A DNA stretch of 11,541 nt from an uncultured Roseburia sp. (lineage in GTDB: Bacteria; Bacillota; Clostridia; Lachnospirales; Lachnospiraceae), in NCBI GenBank assembly GCA_947564765.1, contig CANODN010000043.1:1-11541 (forward strand), written 5' to 3'. This document shows positions 1 to 7,337 of the stretch, in pieces. Both the position numbers and the translations under genes were made by a program. How positions within the stretch are numbered: the first letter of the stretch is position 1; every line of letters begins with the position of its first letter. The notes beneath the pieces are model-generated. The model ran no database searches, had not been told where the DNA came from, and saw nothing but the letters and a program-made list of their open reading frames with translations.

Positions 1-394
1 CCTGCAGACGGATCAAAAATCTTGCCGGCCATGTCTTATCGATCCCCTTAAACAATCCCGCTTGGTCATGGCTGATTTCAGACTGTTTTCCATGATAAAG
101 CTCTTTGGCATAGGATACGGTGCCCCCAAAGGCCTCCCCGATACACTGATGCCCCAGACAAATTCCCAGAATCGGAACTTTATCATAAAACTGTTTTACC
201 GCCTCCATGCAGATTCCTGCCTCCTTCGGGCTTTTTGGCCCCGGAGATAAAATCATCCGCTCCGGCTGCATAGTTTTGATTTCCTCTATTGTAATCTTAT
301 CATTCCGAACGACTTTGATATCCCTTTGAAACACGCCGATATACTGGTACAGGTTATAAGTAAATGAATCATAATTATCAATTAAGAGAATCAT
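1..394 (-). CDS. trpG: Anthranilate/aminodeoxychorismate synthase glutaminase subunit, N-terminal part (cut by window edge)
   Basis: This is the class I glutamine amidotransferase subunit that hydrolyses glutamine and passes ammonia to TrpE. The 131 residues visible begin MILLIDNYDSF, the usual TrpG/PabA start. They carry the oxyanion-strand motif LSPGP (residues 49-53) and the nucleophile elbow GICLGHQ with the catalytic Cys at residue 79, then HGKQSEI (101-107) as in TrpG. The ATG (392-394) overlaps the trpE stop as ATGA, and a strong GGAGGAGG lies just upstream inside trpE, so the pair is probably translationally coupled. The C-terminal third, with the catalytic His-Glu, is outside the window. 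After FKGI (residues 115-118) the expected RYHSL-like motif does not appear in frame. A +1/-1 slip near 31-40 would instead give MAGKIFDPSAG, so a frameshift at this edge is possible. TrpG and PabA cannot be told apart by sequence alone; the T-box and trpE favour TrpG. Confidence 0.9.
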   Translation of the reverse strand, partial: MILLIDNYDSFTYNLYQYIGVFQRDIKVVRNDKITIEEIKTMQPERMILSPGPKSPKEAGICMEAVKQFYDKVPILGICLGHQCIGEAFGGTVSYAKELYHGKQSEISHDQAGLFKGIDKTWPARFLIRLQ

Positions 395-1800
395 ATGTTT
401 TCCTCCTCCACTAAGGTTTTGGCCAGAGCCATAACTTTATTGCAGCATTCCTGATATTCCGATTCCGGCACGGAATCTGCCACAATTCCGGCTCCTGCCT
501 GTAAATATACCCGGTTTCCTTTTTTGATCATGGTACGGATCGTAATGCAAAAATCCATATCGCCGCCAAAATCAATGTATCCGGTGGCTCCGCCGTAAAG
601 TCCTCTCCGGTCCTCTTCCAGCTCATCAATAATCTCCATGGCTCTGATTTTCGGCGCTCCGCTTAAGGTTCCTGCCGGAAGAAAAGAGGCTGCCAGATCC
701 AGGGGATGAGATTCTTTGTTTTTTCTTCCTTCTACGGTAGATACGATATGCATCACATGGGAAAATTTTCGCACCTCCATAAATTCCGTCACCTTGACGG
801 TTCCGAACTTTGCAATTCTGCCCATATCGTTTCTTGCCAAATCCACCAGCATCACATGTTCCGCCCGTTCTTTTTCATCCGCCAAAAGCTCTTCCTTTAA
901 AGCTACATCTTCGGCATCGTCTCTTCCCCGTTTTCTGGTTCCTGCAATGGGACAGGTGTACACTCTGTCATCTTGTTTTTTCACAATCATTTCCGGAGAA
1001 CTGCCGATAACTTCAAAATCACCGTAGTTAAAATAATACAGATAAGGGGAAGGATTCAATTCCCTCAGTTCCTTATAAAGTTCAAATCCCTCCTGTCCGG
1101 TTTCAATAGTCCACCTCTGGGACAATACGGTCTGGAAAATATGGCCTTCTTTGATATAATCTTTGATTTTTAAAACTTTATTGCTGTATTCTTCCAGGGT
1201 GTCTGATTTTTTGATAATTTTTCCGTCCTGGCAGAATCGGTTCGGCGTCTCGCTTCTCTTTTTTCTGGCTTTTGTAATCATCTCATTGGCTTTTTCCATA
1301 GCTCTTTGGGCTCCTGCCTTATCGTCTGTTTCCAATACGATTCCGGTTAGAGTTTCGGCGATGTGATCCACCACAATAAATTCCTTCATCAGCATCATCT
1401 GAATCGTTTCGATTCCGATTTCATCCGGATTTTCATCCGGCAGCGTTTCCGTATATCTGACAAAATCATATCCCAGATTTCCTACCAGTCCTCCGGAAAA
1501 ACCGATGTCTCCTTCTTCTCTTCGAATTTCAAATTCACTGTAGTATTCTTTTAACAGCTCTAAGGGGTTTCCTTCTCTTCTGGTAAGATTGCCGTCAGCA
1601 GAAAGGATCTCTAAAGACTGCCCTTTTGACCGGATCATCTCCGCCGGATTTACACCAAAGAGGGTAAATCTGTCATAATTTTTGTCATAGCTCTCCAGTA
1701 AAAAGCCTTTTTCTTTTCCCACCAGATTTTCATACATTCCGGTTGCCGTCTCGTTGACGATACTGACTGTTTTTTTGTAAACACGGTATATTCTTTTCAT
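391..1800 (-). CDS. trpE: Anthranilate synthase component I
   Basis: TrpE converts chorismate plus ammonia to anthranilate, the first committed step of tryptophan synthesis, in the cytoplasm with TrpG. At 469 residues it has normal family length. The N-terminal domain carries FLLES (33-37), the element that in TrpE forms the tryptophan feedback site. The chorismate-binding domain follows from about 205 to 463. It has FQTVLSQRW (222-230), IGSSPEM (265-271), CPIAGTRKRG (283-292), DEKERAEHVMLVDLARND (308-325), GTLSGAPKIRAMEIID (377-392), YGGATGYIDF (402-411) and the C-terminal AGAGIVADS. All expected core motifs look intact. An AGGAGG at about 1806-1811 supports this ATG. It is transcribed from the promoter at 2178-2206 through the T-box leader and overlaps trpG by 4 bases. 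PabB is the main alternative; the FLLES element, the Trp-type T-box and the coupled glutaminase argue for TrpE. Confidence 0.95.
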   Translation of the reverse strand: MKRIYRVYKKTVSIVNETATGMYENLVGKEKGFLLESYDKNYDRFTLFGVNPAEMIRSKGQSLEILSADGNLTRREGNPLELLKEYYSEFEIRREEGDIGFSGGLVGNLGYDFVRYTETLPDENPDEIGIETIQMMLMKEFIVVDHIAETLTGIVLETDDKAGAQRAMEKANEMITKARKKRSETPNRFCQDGKIIKKSDTLEEYSNKVLKIKDYIKEGHIFQTVLSQRWTIETGQEGFELYKELRELNPSPYLYYFNYGDFEVIGSSPEMIVKKQDDRVYTCPIAGTRKRGRDDAEDVALKEELLADEKERAEHVMLVDLARNDMGRIAKFGTVKVTEFMEVRKFSHVMHIVSTVEGRKNKESHPLDLAASFLPAGTLSGAPKIRAMEIIDELEEDRRGLYGGATGYIDFGGDMDFCITIRTMIKKGNRVYLQAGAGIVADSVPESEYQECCNKVMALAKTLVEEENI

Positions 1801-1824
1801 AGGAATCCTCCTTGCTTATCATAT

Positions 1825-1866
1825 AAAAAACCCCGGACATTCCGGTTTATTTCCAGAATGTCCGGG
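1825..1866 (-). terminator. T-box attenuator terminator
   Basis: On the minus strand CCCGGACATTC pairs perfectly with GAATGTCCGGG. The stem extends through one T-G wobble to about 14 bp around the loop AAATAAA and is followed by six T residues (1825-1830). Its 5' arm shares CCCGG with the T-box antiterminator, so the two structures exclude each other. The trpE ribosome binding site lies about 14 bases downstream. Confidence 0.93.
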
Positions 1867-2172
1867 ACGATCTTCTCGTGGTGCCACCCGGTATTCACTA
1901 TGGATAAAAACGATCAAAAAGCGAGTATTTCCCGGATTCGGAAAATACTCGCCACCTATCGCATAGTCTCATTATTGATACAGAATCTCTTCGATATCTC
2001 ACCTCTGTAACGTGAGGAACACGGCATCCGCTACTGTAATTCGCTTTGCATCTCACAAACCCATTCCCATAAAACTTTCCTGTCATCTTCCACCCGCCGA
2101 TGACTCTCTGTGAGGAACCTTCCTATGGTACTCTCTTTGCTCATTGATTTTTGTTATTCAATTCTCAAACTA
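1825..2172 (-). promoter_or_regulatory. T-box riboswitch leader, probably tRNA-Trp specific, controlling trpEG
   Basis: This untranslated leader senses uncharged tRNA and lets transcription continue into trpE when charged tRNA-Trp is scarce. Reading the minus strand, an AGAGAG S-turn-type element occurs in Stem I (about 2101-2108, another at 2131-2136), followed by a Stem I apical segment with GGCGGGTGG. The sequence GGGAATGGG (2060-2068) has TGG at 2061-2063 in the position expected for a Trp specifier after GAA. Stem III is a 13-bp hairpin at 1921-1952. The conserved T-box core is GGGTGGCACCACG at about 1877-1889, where ACCA is the acceptor-pairing part. CCGGG and CCCGG flanking this core can form the antiterminator, competing with the terminator below. 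The T-box class is secure; the specifier assignment comes from reading the sequence by eye. Confidence 0.93.
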
Positions 2173-2177
2173 TAGAC

Positions 2178-2206
2178 AGTTTAGCACGGTGATGTAGTGC
2201 TGTCAA
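2178..2206 (-). promoter_or_regulatory. Sigma-A-type promoter of the trp operon
   Basis: The minus strand has a perfect -35 TTGACA (2201-2206), a 17-base spacer and a -10 TAAACT (2178-2183). Transcription should begin near 2171, which matches the expected start of the T-box leader. The -35 box is only 24 bases past the GH20 stop codon, and no separate terminator is visible between them. Confidence 0.8.
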
Positions 2207-2230
2207 GAGTAAAATTTGATTTTCTGTTTT

Positions 2231-5200
2231 TTATTTGATCTTCACAGCCTTCTTTGCCGCTTTCATCGGACTGTACTGTTTTTTCACAACAGCCACTACT
2301 TTATAGGAATACGTCTTGCCTTTTTTCAGCTTTTTGCTGTCTTTATAAGTTACCTTTTTCTTCACCTGTCCTACCTTTTTGAAGGAACCTTTACCCTCTG
2401 CCCGGTAAATCAGATAAGAGGTTGCGCCTTTTACCTTCTTCCATTTCAGGTTGACTGCTTTCTTGCCCTTCACCTGAGACGCCGTCAATTTTTTGGTAGC
2501 TTTCGGAAGGGTAATGCTCTTTGCTGCGCCTGCCGCACTATCCGTATATCCTGCTTTGTTTCCGGCAAGGGCTACAACGTAGTAGGACATACTCTGACCG
2601 CCCAGCGGATCTTCGTCATAAGCTGTTGTTCCGGTAACGACTCCGCCTACCTTAACCGCTGAAGAGCCTGTTTTGCGATATAACTGATAACCAGACGCGT
2701 TCGCAACTGCATTCCATGTGACGCTTACATTTGTCTTCTGGCTTTTTACTGCGGTGACTGCCGGAGCTGCCAGCTGTACCGGATCCTGCTTCGTTGATTT
2801 CTTTTCAAGAGAACCCATTGCTTTTGTTAAATCGGAAATCAACGTATCATACTCTGATGCCGAAGCATCTACTGCACTTTCTGCTTTGGTATATGCTGCT
2901 ATAAATGCGTTCCAGCTTTTCTCCTCATATTCATCTTTCTGTTCAAACAATGCTTCTGCTTTGGTCATTGCTTCTGTCATTTTATCTATCTGATTCTGTG
3001 CAGGAACATCCGCCAAACCGGCTTTTGCTGCTTCTAATGCTGACTTTAACGCTTCCAAAGTTGTTTCGTCTGCATTTACGACTGCCTGATATGCCTCCGT
3101 AAAGGTCTTCCAGCTTGACGCAGTATACTGGCTGCTCTTATCCGCAAGCAAAGCCTCATATTCATAGAGCGTTTCCGTAATGCCATTATTCCAGTTTGCA
3201 ACTGCTTTCTCTAATTCACTCTTTGCTGCATCTACATCTTCCTGTCCTGCCATAACATCTGCACAAACCGCTTTTGCCAATACAAGACTTTCATAGAGAG
3301 ATTTTTTCGCTCCTTCAGTTTCCCAGCCGATGTCTGCAAATTCTTCTGACACTTCCTGACACTTTGCCTCCAGTGCTGTTTTATCCACACTGCCGTATAC
3401 TTTCATCTCATAAACTGCATATTCATTTGCTCCGGATTTCCGCTGTACGCCCTGCATTTTCACGTAACGTGCTGCTGTCGCATCAAAAGTATCCTCTGTC
3501 AATGAATTGGTATTTCCGGTTACCGATTTTACTTCTGTCCAATTTTCTCCGTCTGCCGATACCATAATCTTATAAGAAGCTGCATATCTGTCTGCATCCC
3601 AGTCAATCACTACTTTTGAAATCTGCCTTTCCTGTCCCAGATCAATCATCAGAAAATCGTCATTATTATTAGAAGAATGCCACTTGGATTCATAGGATAC
3701 GGAAACTCCTTCCGCATCGGTTACATGTCCGTCACCATCTGTCGCTTTCCATGCAGGGAACAAACGCAGCATATCCGTATCAAATCCAGGATTTTTATTA
3801 TCCGCATATGCAAAACGGTTTCTCGCCAAATCCACCTGACTACCTGAGATATTCTCCTGTCCCACTGCAAGTTCTTCCACAGAAAGCGCTTTATTGTACG
3901 CTTTGATATTTCCCATATATCCGGAGAAATTTTCTCCGATCACGTTCAATGGGAATACAAATGTAGAACGGAAATTATTGTCTGCATCTGTCGTAACTGT
4001 TGTATCAGTTCCTACTGCTCCACCATTGTTTGGATCGCTTTTCACTGCATAAAGAATTTTCTTAAATTCACCGTCTACATATAGCTTCGTTGCCTGATAG
4101 GTTCCTACGATAGTAATACGCTGTTTTCTTGCATTTGCAATCCGATAGCCGAAGGTCTGCGTAAAATAATCACGGTTCAATCCCAAATCTCCATTTAATC
4201 CGGTGGCCTGAAGCCTTCCATCGTAACCACTGAATAATGCAGATTCTTTATCATTGCTCTCGTCTCCGTCCAGATATACGTCAAAGCTCATGGTATAAGG
4301 ATAACCAAGGGTGACAAGCGGCGTCTCAATCTTCGTACTGCCGTCAAATTTCAGCATCGCCGTACCGTCTTTTGTCACAACTTCGCCGCCTGTAATCGTT
4401 CCGTGATAACCGTTTCCGCTGGTGTCATAAATTGTCTTTCCGTCTTTTGATACATTTTCAAAATTATAATCGATTACAACATTTGTCTTACTTTTGGGTT
4501 TATTTGCAATCTGTGTTCCGGGTCCTTCTTTTAATCGGTCAAATTTCTGCTCGTAGGAAAGGAATGTATCGCTTTCCTTTGCGCCGCCCCAGTCTTTCTC
4601 GCTGATCATAGCAGCCAGACGCAGATAACGCTCATGCAAATCCGCTTCTGTAATACCTTCCCTGTTTTCATCGCCCCAGAGCGCTCCCATTGCTCCTTTT
4701 AACAAAGGTTCACCTTTTTGCGCACTGACACTTCCCGTAAATTTGGTCGGATTCCAGTTATAATAAATGTATGTCTCATTCAGCATATCTTTATGCCAGC
4801 GTCCCGGAGTCGTATATAAGAACGGCTGCGGAATATTAATCAGAGAAAATCCCTCATTCAGACGCGCAATCGGATCATCCTCACCGCCTGTGTTCCACAG
4901 CGCAATCGTAAGATCCTTGCTTACCGTATTGCTGCATGGAAATTGATTGAATGCTCCCCAGATAATCACGTCTTTGCCGTATCCGTTTTCATTCTTGCTA
5001 TGCTCCGCTTTATTCTCCGATTCTCCCAGCAGATCATGCATGTAATTGATATATTTGCCAAACGCTGCTCTTGTTGCATCTGTCTTCTGCCAGTACTCAT
5101 CTACGCCGGCACTGATCGTATCTGTTGTAAATATCGGCTCTATACCATCAATACCGCCAAGATATTCATCAAACAACGCCGTCATGAAAATCTTTGCGTT

Positions 5201-7129
5201 TCTGGCATTTTCCGCTATTGTGGCATTGGAGCTTATCTCATCTATAGACAACAGCTCGAAGTTTGCCGGGTTATGGATATAAAAATTCTTTTTCACAGTA
5301 CCATCCGCATTCAAATACGTATCTCTGTCAAGATATCCATACGTCACCAGCGCTGTTATTACCTCTTCCTGATTATAATACACATATTTGTTGTAGGCTG
5401 CGGAATGTCCCGGCGTATCCAATTCTGCAACCAACTTTACGCCGCGGCTTCCCAAAGTCTCTTCCAAAGCACGGTATTCTTCCTTGGTATAATAAAGCTC
5501 TCCGCCTTCTTCCCCCATTCCAGTATGGGTACTGTAATAATAATCGTAACGTCCTTCATTATCTCCCTCTTTTAAAAACTTGGAATTCTGCTTTGCCAGA
5601 GACGGGAATAGTTCTGATTCCAGACGGTGGGACGCCTCCACTTCTTTCCAAACTTCCGGATTCGGAGAATAGTTCGGCACCGACCATTGGTTATCATTGA
5701 TGTGCATCTGCAGGGTGTTTAACTTATACCATTTAAAAATTTTAGAATAATCCTGTAGAAACTGCATTCTTGTCGGAATGCGGGCAATATCAAACATAAT
5801 TCCGCGCGTAGCATACAGCGGATAATCGCGGATTACTCCTTTTGGTACAAGCGCATGCTTTGCATCCTGATAAAGAATCTGTTCTACTGTAACCGTTCCA
5901 TAGAGTACGCCTGTTTTCGTTGTAGAATAAATCTCAATTCCGTTCTCACCGTTCACCAGGAAATATCCCTCTTCTCCCGTTCCATAGGTATCTTCTGTCA
6001 GAGATTCCAGATAGATATTGCCTGCGCTGCTCTTTGTCCCCTCCTGGATACGCAAAGTAAAACCGCAGATTTCCTTTATATCTTCCTGCATCTCTCTAGC
6101 CGTCTCCATAAGTCCCACATTGGCCCGGTCGTTTACAATAATCTTCGTATAATCCGTAAGAGCAAATGCTCCTTCATATCCGTACCACTCCTGAATTGCC
6201 GGCAAAACGTCCGGTATTGGGTTGGGATTTTTCACATCCATAAACAACTCCGGATAATTCTGTGTATTATCCTTCACTGTAACTGTGACATTCTTTTTCG
6301 CTGTATCGGACTCGTCTGTTTTGTTCGTCGCTTTTAAAATCACGTTAAAGCTTCTGTCACCAATACGATATGGTGAAACCGCTCCGTTTGCCTCTTCGCT
6401 CTCATCCACCAGCCTGTCAATTTCACTTCCGTGCACTTTTATATCGTAAGCATCAGAAACTGCCGCAACCGGAATCTCTGTGTCCCCCGGTTCTATGGTA
6501 ATGCTGCCCGGAACTCTCCCAAGAGCTTCTGCCGCAGAGCTGATATCGTCAATAACGCCTGTCTGGGTACCCATAATTTCAATTTCACGTATGGATACGG
6601 CATGGCCTCCTGCCATGGAATTTAACTCTGTAAAATAAAACCGCACATAACGTTTCAATGATGTCGAAGTCAAATCCGAAGCCGAAAAATCATCCGTTAC
6701 ACTGTTATTATCCGCAGCCGCCCGGTCAATGGTCTTAATAGTCTCCCATGTGCCATCCGAACTGTCGCTCGTCTCTATTCTGTATTTGGTGCCCCACACC
6801 TTTAAATGAAATGCCACCTTTATAGAGGTAACCTCAGTTGCATCGGCTTTCAGGTCAATCGTAATCCACTGATCTCCCCTTGGCGTCAGCTCCTTCATAT
6901 AGCCGCTGGACCACCTGCTGCTTTCACTATTGATACCGTCTACCGCTTTGTCGCCGGTACATCCTGTCGTATTCGGCTCTGTACCGGATGTCTCAACCGG
7001 CTTATTCAGTGCAACATTCGTCTCTGCGGCATATACATCTGCAGATCCAATTCCGACTGCACCGGACAAACTCCCGCACAGCATCGCCACTGTCAAAATT
7101 CCTGACAGAAGACATTTTCTTATTCTCAT
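2231..7129 (-). CDS. Secreted multimodular GH20 beta-N-acetylhexosaminidase / lacto-N-biosidase-like enzyme
   Basis: An exported glycosidase that should remove terminal N-acetylhexosamine units, or lacto-N-biose, from glycans outside the cell. The 1632 residues read in order: signal peptide 1-34 (cleavage likely after VYA); F5/8C (CBM32-like) domain about 37-187 with LNKPVETSG; a beta-rich linker about 190-288; GH20b-like domain about 292-436; GH20 barrel about 440-850; LamG-like sandwich about 884-1090 with GNGYHGTITGG; a second F5/8C about 1098-1247; three FIVAR helical repeats about 1250-1316, 1318-1375 and 1378-1442; and two Fn3 domains about 1453-1540 and 1543-1632. The barrel has RGIMFDIAR (442-450), the Asp-Glu catalytic pair D677-E678 in GVDEYW, and ALWGDE (816-821). 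GH20 enzymes use substrate-assisted retaining catalysis. No LPXTG or SLH anchor is seen; the last Fn3 is extremely Lys-rich and may hold it at the wall. GGGAGG 8 bases upstream supports the start. Exact substrate is not decided by sequence. Confidence 0.92.
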   Translation of the reverse strand: MRIRKCLLSGILTVAMLCGSLSGAVGIGSADVYAAETNVALNKPVETSGTEPNTTGCTGDKAVDGINSESSRWSSGYMKELTPRGDQWITIDLKADATEVTSIKVAFHLKVWGTKYRIETSDSSDGTWETIKTIDRAAADNNSVTDDFSASDLTSTSLKRYVRFYFTELNSMAGGHAVSIREIEIMGTQTGVIDDISSAAEALGRVPGSITIEPGDTEIPVAAVSDAYDIKVHGSEIDRLVDESEEANGAVSPYRIGDRSFNVILKATNKTDESDTAKKNVTVTVKDNTQNYPELFMDVKNPNPIPDVLPAIQEWYGYEGAFALTDYTKIIVNDRANVGLMETAREMQEDIKEICGFTLRIQEGTKSSAGNIYLESLTEDTYGTGEEGYFLVNGENGIEIYSTTKTGVLYGTVTVEQILYQDAKHALVPKGVIRDYPLYATRGIMFDIARIPTRMQFLQDYSKIFKWYKLNTLQMHINDNQWSVPNYSPNPEVWKEVEASHRLESELFPSLAKQNSKFLKEGDNEGRYDYYYSTHTGMGEEGGELYYTKEEYRALEETLGSRGVKLVAELDTPGHSAAYNKYVYYNQEEVITALVTYGYLDRDTYLNADGTVKKNFYIHNPANFELLSIDEISSNATIAENARNAKIFMTALFDEYLGGIDGIEPIFTTDTISAGVDEYWQKTDATRAAFGKYINYMHDLLGESENKAEHSKNENGYGKDVIIWGAFNQFPCSNTVSKDLTIALWNTGGEDDPIARLNEGFSLINIPQPFLYTTPGRWHKDMLNETYIYYNWNPTKFTGSVSAQKGEPLLKGAMGALWGDENREGITEADLHERYLRLAAMISEKDWGGAKESDTFLSYEQKFDRLKEGPGTQIANKPKSKTNVVIDYNFENVSKDGKTIYDTSGNGYHGTITGGEVVTKDGTAMLKFDGSTKIETPLVTLGYPYTMSFDVYLDGDESNDKESALFSGYDGRLQATGLNGDLGLNRDYFTQTFGYRIANARKQRITIVGTYQATKLYVDGEFKKILYAVKSDPNNGGAVGTDTTVTTDADNNFRSTFVFPLNVIGENFSGYMGNIKAYNKALSVEELAVGQENISGSQVDLARNRFAYADNKNPGFDTDMLRLFPAWKATDGDGHVTDAEGVSVSYESKWHSSNNNDDFLMIDLGQERQISKVVIDWDADRYAASYKIMVSADGENWTEVKSVTGNTNSLTEDTFDATAARYVKMQGVQRKSGANEYAVYEMKVYGSVDKTALEAKCQEVSEEFADIGWETEGAKKSLYESLVLAKAVCADVMAGQEDVDAAKSELEKAVANWNNGITETLYEYEALLADKSSQYTASSWKTFTEAYQAVVNADETTLEALKSALEAAKAGLADVPAQNQIDKMTEAMTKAEALFEQKDEYEEKSWNAFIAAYTKAESAVDASASEYDTLISDLTKAMGSLEKKSTKQDPVQLAAPAVTAVKSQKTNVSVTWNAVANASGYQLYRKTGSSAVKVGGVVTGTTAYDEDPLGGQSMSYYVVALAGNKAGYTDSAAGAAKSITLPKATKKLTASQVKGKKAVNLKWKKVKGATSYLIYRAEGKGSFKKVGQVKKKVTYKDSKKLKKGKTYSYKVVAVVKKQYSPMKAAKKAVKIK

Positions 7130-7137
7130 TTTGTAAT

Positions 7138-7143
7138 CCTCCC
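7138..7143 (-). promoter_or_regulatory. Ribosome binding site of the GH20 gene
   Basis: GGGAGG on the minus strand lies 8 bases before the ATG at 7127-7129 and fixes the start just before a standard signal peptide. Confidence 0.85.
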
Positions 7144-7176
7144 TATCATATGATACCTTCTTCTTGTTCTGTCTCT

Positions 7177-7205
7177 ATTTTATCCTGTATCTGCTCTTTT
7201 GTCCA
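7177..7205 (-). promoter_or_regulatory. Probable promoter of the GH20 gene
   Basis: The minus strand carries TGGACA (7200-7205), a 17-base spacer and TAAAAT (7177-7182). This is close to the sigma-A consensus and about 48 bases before the start codon. It was found by eye and is not experimentally supported. Confidence 0.65.
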
Positions 7206-7226
7206 GAAAATAATCTGAATGCGGTA

Positions 7227-7273
7227 TGCTATGACAGCTATGAAACCGGGAGCTGAATTTTACATGCATAGCA
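7227..7273. repeat. Nested inverted repeats in the divergent intergenic region
   Basis: TGCTATG (7227-7233) is the exact inverse complement of CATAGCA (7267-7273). Inside it, CAGCT (7235-7239) is the inverse complement of AGCTG (7251-7255). They lie just upstream of the GH20 -35 box and between the two divergent genes, where an operator could sit. The arms are short, so chance is a real possibility. Confidence 0.3.
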
Positions 7274-7325
7274 ATTCCTGCTTCATGAAATAATATTCTC
7301 ATCAGAAGCATCCGCAAAATACGTC

Positions 7326-7330
7326 GGAGG
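7326..7330 (+). promoter_or_regulatory. Ribosome binding site that sets the amidohydrolase start at 7338
   Basis: GGAGG ends one base before ATG 7332 and seven bases before ATG 7338. Only the second has a workable Shine-Dalgarno spacing, so the protein probably starts MHIING. Confidence 0.75.
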
Positions 7331-7337
7331 AATGGAT

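Noticed and set aside
1916..1952. 13-bp hairpin followed by TTTTT, read as a stand-alone terminator for the GH20 gene
   Set aside because: Its position between Stem I and the T-box core identifies it as Stem III of the T-box; a side role in termination is only mentioned as a possibility.
1898..2086. 62-residue minus-strand open frame between trpE and GH20
   Set aside because: It lies wholly within the T-box leader across Stem I to Stem III, and has no family resemblance; the RNA structure explains the sequence.
4943..5575. 210-residue plus-strand open frame
   Set aside because: It is antisense to the GH20 catalytic domain, has no ribosome binding site, and is rich in Cys/Ile/His as shadow frames of this gene are.
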